NCBI GenBank assembly: GCA_003105035.1
Contig: PQAL01000004.1
Coordinates: 34,725-98,724, forward strand
Direction: 5' to 3'
Source of the DNA: Anaerolineales bacterium
Lineage (GTDB): Bacteria; Chloroflexota; Anaerolineae; Anaerolineales; UBA4823
DNA length: 64,000 nt
Below are positions 62,815 to 64,000 of this stretch, piece after piece (the first letter of the stretch is position 1; each line of letters begins with the position of its first letter). Under the pieces are notes generated by a model, which worked only from the letters and a program-made list of their open reading frames with translations, was not told the origin of the DNA and did no database searches. Made by a program: the position numbers and the translations under genes.

Positions 62815-63093
62815 CTAGGACATATTGAGACGATGGTTGTAGCTGGAGTGCGAAAGCACCTGCCGGGCTTCCACCCGGCCGTTCTTATCGTGCGCCAGGA
62901 TGCGCCACGCGGGGCCGACCGGGATGGAGATCACCTGGCGGTTGAACTGCAAGCGCTTGCCGTGCAGCTGCCAGTACGGCGTGCCGGCCTCCAGGCGGGA
63001 GATGATGCTGCGTGCCTTCAACAGGATCGCCGTGGGTGCGTTATGGGTCAGGATGCCGCGCCGTTTGAAGAAATCGCAGGTAGGGCCTGGCAT
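62815..63093 (-). CDS. Hypothetical protein of the Tad cluster
   Basis: A 92-aa basic protein. YWQLHGKRLQFNRQVISIPV, then GPAWRILAHDKNGRVEARQV, resembles the strand pattern of RelE/ParE-type small proteins, but no partner antitoxin is adjacent and catalytic residues are not clear. It lies between two pilus-cluster genes on the same strand. Confidence 0.55.
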   Translation of the reverse strand: MPGPTCDFFKRRGILTHNAPTAILLKARSIISRLEAGTPYWQLHGKRLQFNRQVISIPVGPAWRILAHDKNGRVEARQVLSHSSYNHRLNMS

Positions 63094-63103
63094 GGGTACA
63101 CTC

Positions 63104-63670
63104 TCAGCGTTTTTCGACCGCCCCGACCTCGAACAGGTACAGGCGTTCTGCATCGAGCGGGCTGCCGCAGGTCTGCTGCCAGGCCAGCTTCGCTTCCAGG
63201 TCGAAGAACGGCCCGCAGGTGACGATGTTCATCTCGTGGACGGGCACGCGGCCCGGGCGGTCGCCGAGCAGCCCGACTTCGGCCTTCGCCAGCCGGCTGC
63301 GGCTGCGCGCCTTCAAGGACTGGATGAAATGGCCGGGCGGGACCGGGGTCACCACCAGTTTGCGGCCATCCTGGCAGGGGCAGACCAGGGCTTTCAGGCC
63401 GGCTTCCTCCCAAGGGTTCAGGGCCAGAACGAGCGGCGACGTGCCGAGCAGGCGGGAGGCCACGCCGGTCAACCACGTGCGGGCATCGGGCACACGCACC
63501 TCACGCATGGCGCGGGCGCGCTTCAGGCGCAGGTCCTGTTCGGCCCAGCGTGCCGCCTGTTCACGGATGCCGTCGATGGCCTTGCGCTGGCGTTCGTTGC
63601 CAACGGAGATCAGCGCGCCGAAGAAGATCACGGCGGCCAGGACAGAGAGAGCAAAGAGTACGTCTAACAT
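63104..63670 (-). CDS. Membrane-anchored hypothetical protein of the Tad cluster
   Basis: A 188-aa protein. MLDVLFALSVLAAVIFFGAL is an N-terminal membrane helix. A basic helical linker (RQRKAIDGIREQAARWAEQD) and a soluble domain with LVLALNPWEE follow. It starts 13 bases after the upstream gene. Family unknown. Confidence 0.65.
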   Translation of the reverse strand: MLDVLFALSVLAAVIFFGALISVGNERQRKAIDGIREQAARWAEQDLRLKRARAMREVRVPDARTWLTGVASRLLGTSPLVLALNPWEEAGLKALVCPCQDGRKLVVTPVPPGHFIQSLKARSRSRLAKAEVGLLGDRPGRVPVHEMNIVTCGPFFDLEAKLAWQQTCGSPLDAERLYLFEVGAVEKR

Positions 63671-63683
63671 GGGGATATTCCTT

Positions 63684-64000
63684 TCATGAATTGGATTGGG
63701 TCTGGTCATCCTGGATGGATGTGATGGTCTCGCCAAGGTGCTTGAGGGCGCGCGGGCGGGGATCGGACAGGCTGGCGGAGGCGAGGGCTGTCAGGAGCGC
63801 CACAAAGCCAAAGACCGGCCAGAGGAGGATCGACTTGCTTTGGACCGCCGGAGGGGGCGCCTGGGCTGGCCCGGTCTCCTGGTGAGCAGGAGCAGCGGGG
63901 GTCGGAGACGGAGGCGGCTGTGTAGGGACGGGTGTGGATGTCGCCGTGGGGGTGGAAGTTGGCGTAGGAGTAGATGTCGGAGATGGGGTGGGAGTGGGGG
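63684..64000 (-). CDS. C-terminal part of a Pro/Thr-rich membrane protein
   Basis: A partial gene whose start lies beyond the right edge. The visible 105 residues begin with Thr/Pro/Ser repeats typical of an extracellular stalk, continue through a Pro-rich region, cross the membrane once (SILLWPVFGFVALLTALASA) and end in a short cytoplasmic tail. The stop at 63684-63686 is 13 bases before the next start. It may be an exported component of the element's surface apparatus. Confidence 0.65.
   Translation of the reverse strand, partial: PTPTPSPTSTPTPTSTPTATSTPVPTQPPPSPTPAAPAHQETGPAQAPPPAVQSKSILLWPVFGFVALLTALASASLSDPRPRALKHLGETITSIQDDQTQSNS

Larger units (their letters stand above)
20048..64000. 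mobile_element. Large integrative element (left end and most of the body)
   Basis: The left end is the att-like tRNA fragment at 20048, followed directly by a tyrosine integrase and an excisionase. The body has a GC-richer minus-strand backbone with PolB, a RecA-like protein, ArdC, RadC, two SSB-like proteins and Tad-type pilus genes. Two AT-richer defence-type cargo blocks (31688-37108 and 40047-61630) interrupt it. Because the tRNA fragment reads on the minus strand with its 3' end to the left, the intact tRNA gene should be at the right end, beyond 64000. No relaxase, VirB4 or coupling protein is in the window, so conjugative ability cannot be judged. Confidence 0.7.

Noticed and set aside
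62815..63093. RelE/ParE toxin of a toxin-antitoxin pair
   Set aside because: No antitoxin gene adjoins it and catalytic residues cannot be identified; similarity is only a strand pattern.
1..64000. CRISPR arrays, retrons or diversity-generating repeats
   Set aside because: No regularly spaced direct repeats, reverse transcriptase motif or template-repeat pair was seen by eye.

Overview
The window looks like a chromosome segment from an Anaerolineae-type member of Chloroflexota. This is inferred from gene style (Pro/Thr-rich lipoprotein linkers, TadE/TadG pilus genes, a phage-like PolB module), not from a marker gene. No rRNA, intact tRNA or CRISPR array is visible.

Region 1 (about 1-11165, plus strand) is ordinary chromosome: a PhnW-like class V aminotransferase, a five-gene family-5 (oligopeptide/dipeptide-type) ABC transporter, an FGGY sugar kinase, an M81 (MlrC-like) metallopeptidase and a DeoR/GlpR regulator. 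A near-perfect sigma70 promoter (TTGACA-N17-TATACT) lies ahead of the first gene. They probably form one uptake and catabolism unit for an unidentified substrate.

Region 2 (about 11240-20090) is an integration graveyard. Fragments of the 3' half of a tRNA with a CAU anticodon occur at 11240, 12109, 18565 and 20048, all with the tRNA on the minus strand. Between them lie AT-rich cargo genes: a DUF2726/zinc-ribbon protein, a WD40-Roc-double-TIR protein, small membrane proteins, an XRE/membrane/sigma-like operon with a broken XRE gene, and the tail of a dead integrase.

Region 3 (20048 to past 64000) is most of a large integrative element. It starts at an att-like tRNA fragment beside a tyrosine integrase and excisionase. 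The GC-richer minus-strand backbone carries a PolB/RecA-like module, a LuxR-type regulator, ArdC, RadC, two SSB-like proteins and Tad-type pilus genes that run off the right edge. Three backbone promoters carry the same palindrome (TAGAAC-N4-GTTCTA) in the 17-bp spacer, which suggests one repressor, possibly LexA-like, controls excision and replication. The intact tRNA should lie beyond the right edge.

Two AT-richer cargo blocks sit in this backbone. Block A (31688-37108, plus strand) has a 687-aa orphan protein, an HsdR-N-like nuclease protein and a three-gene cassette led by a TIGR04255 protein. Block B (40047-61630, minus strand) is a roughly 21-kb apparently single operon: an HTH regulator, a three-gene ABC-3C system, then class 1 DISARM (drmD, drmMI, drmA, drmB, drmC). 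Three extra genes lie between drmMI and drmA: a caspase/CHAT-like protease, a 106-aa protein and a 1260-aa protein with a nuclease-like N-terminus. This composite is the most exciting object in the window.
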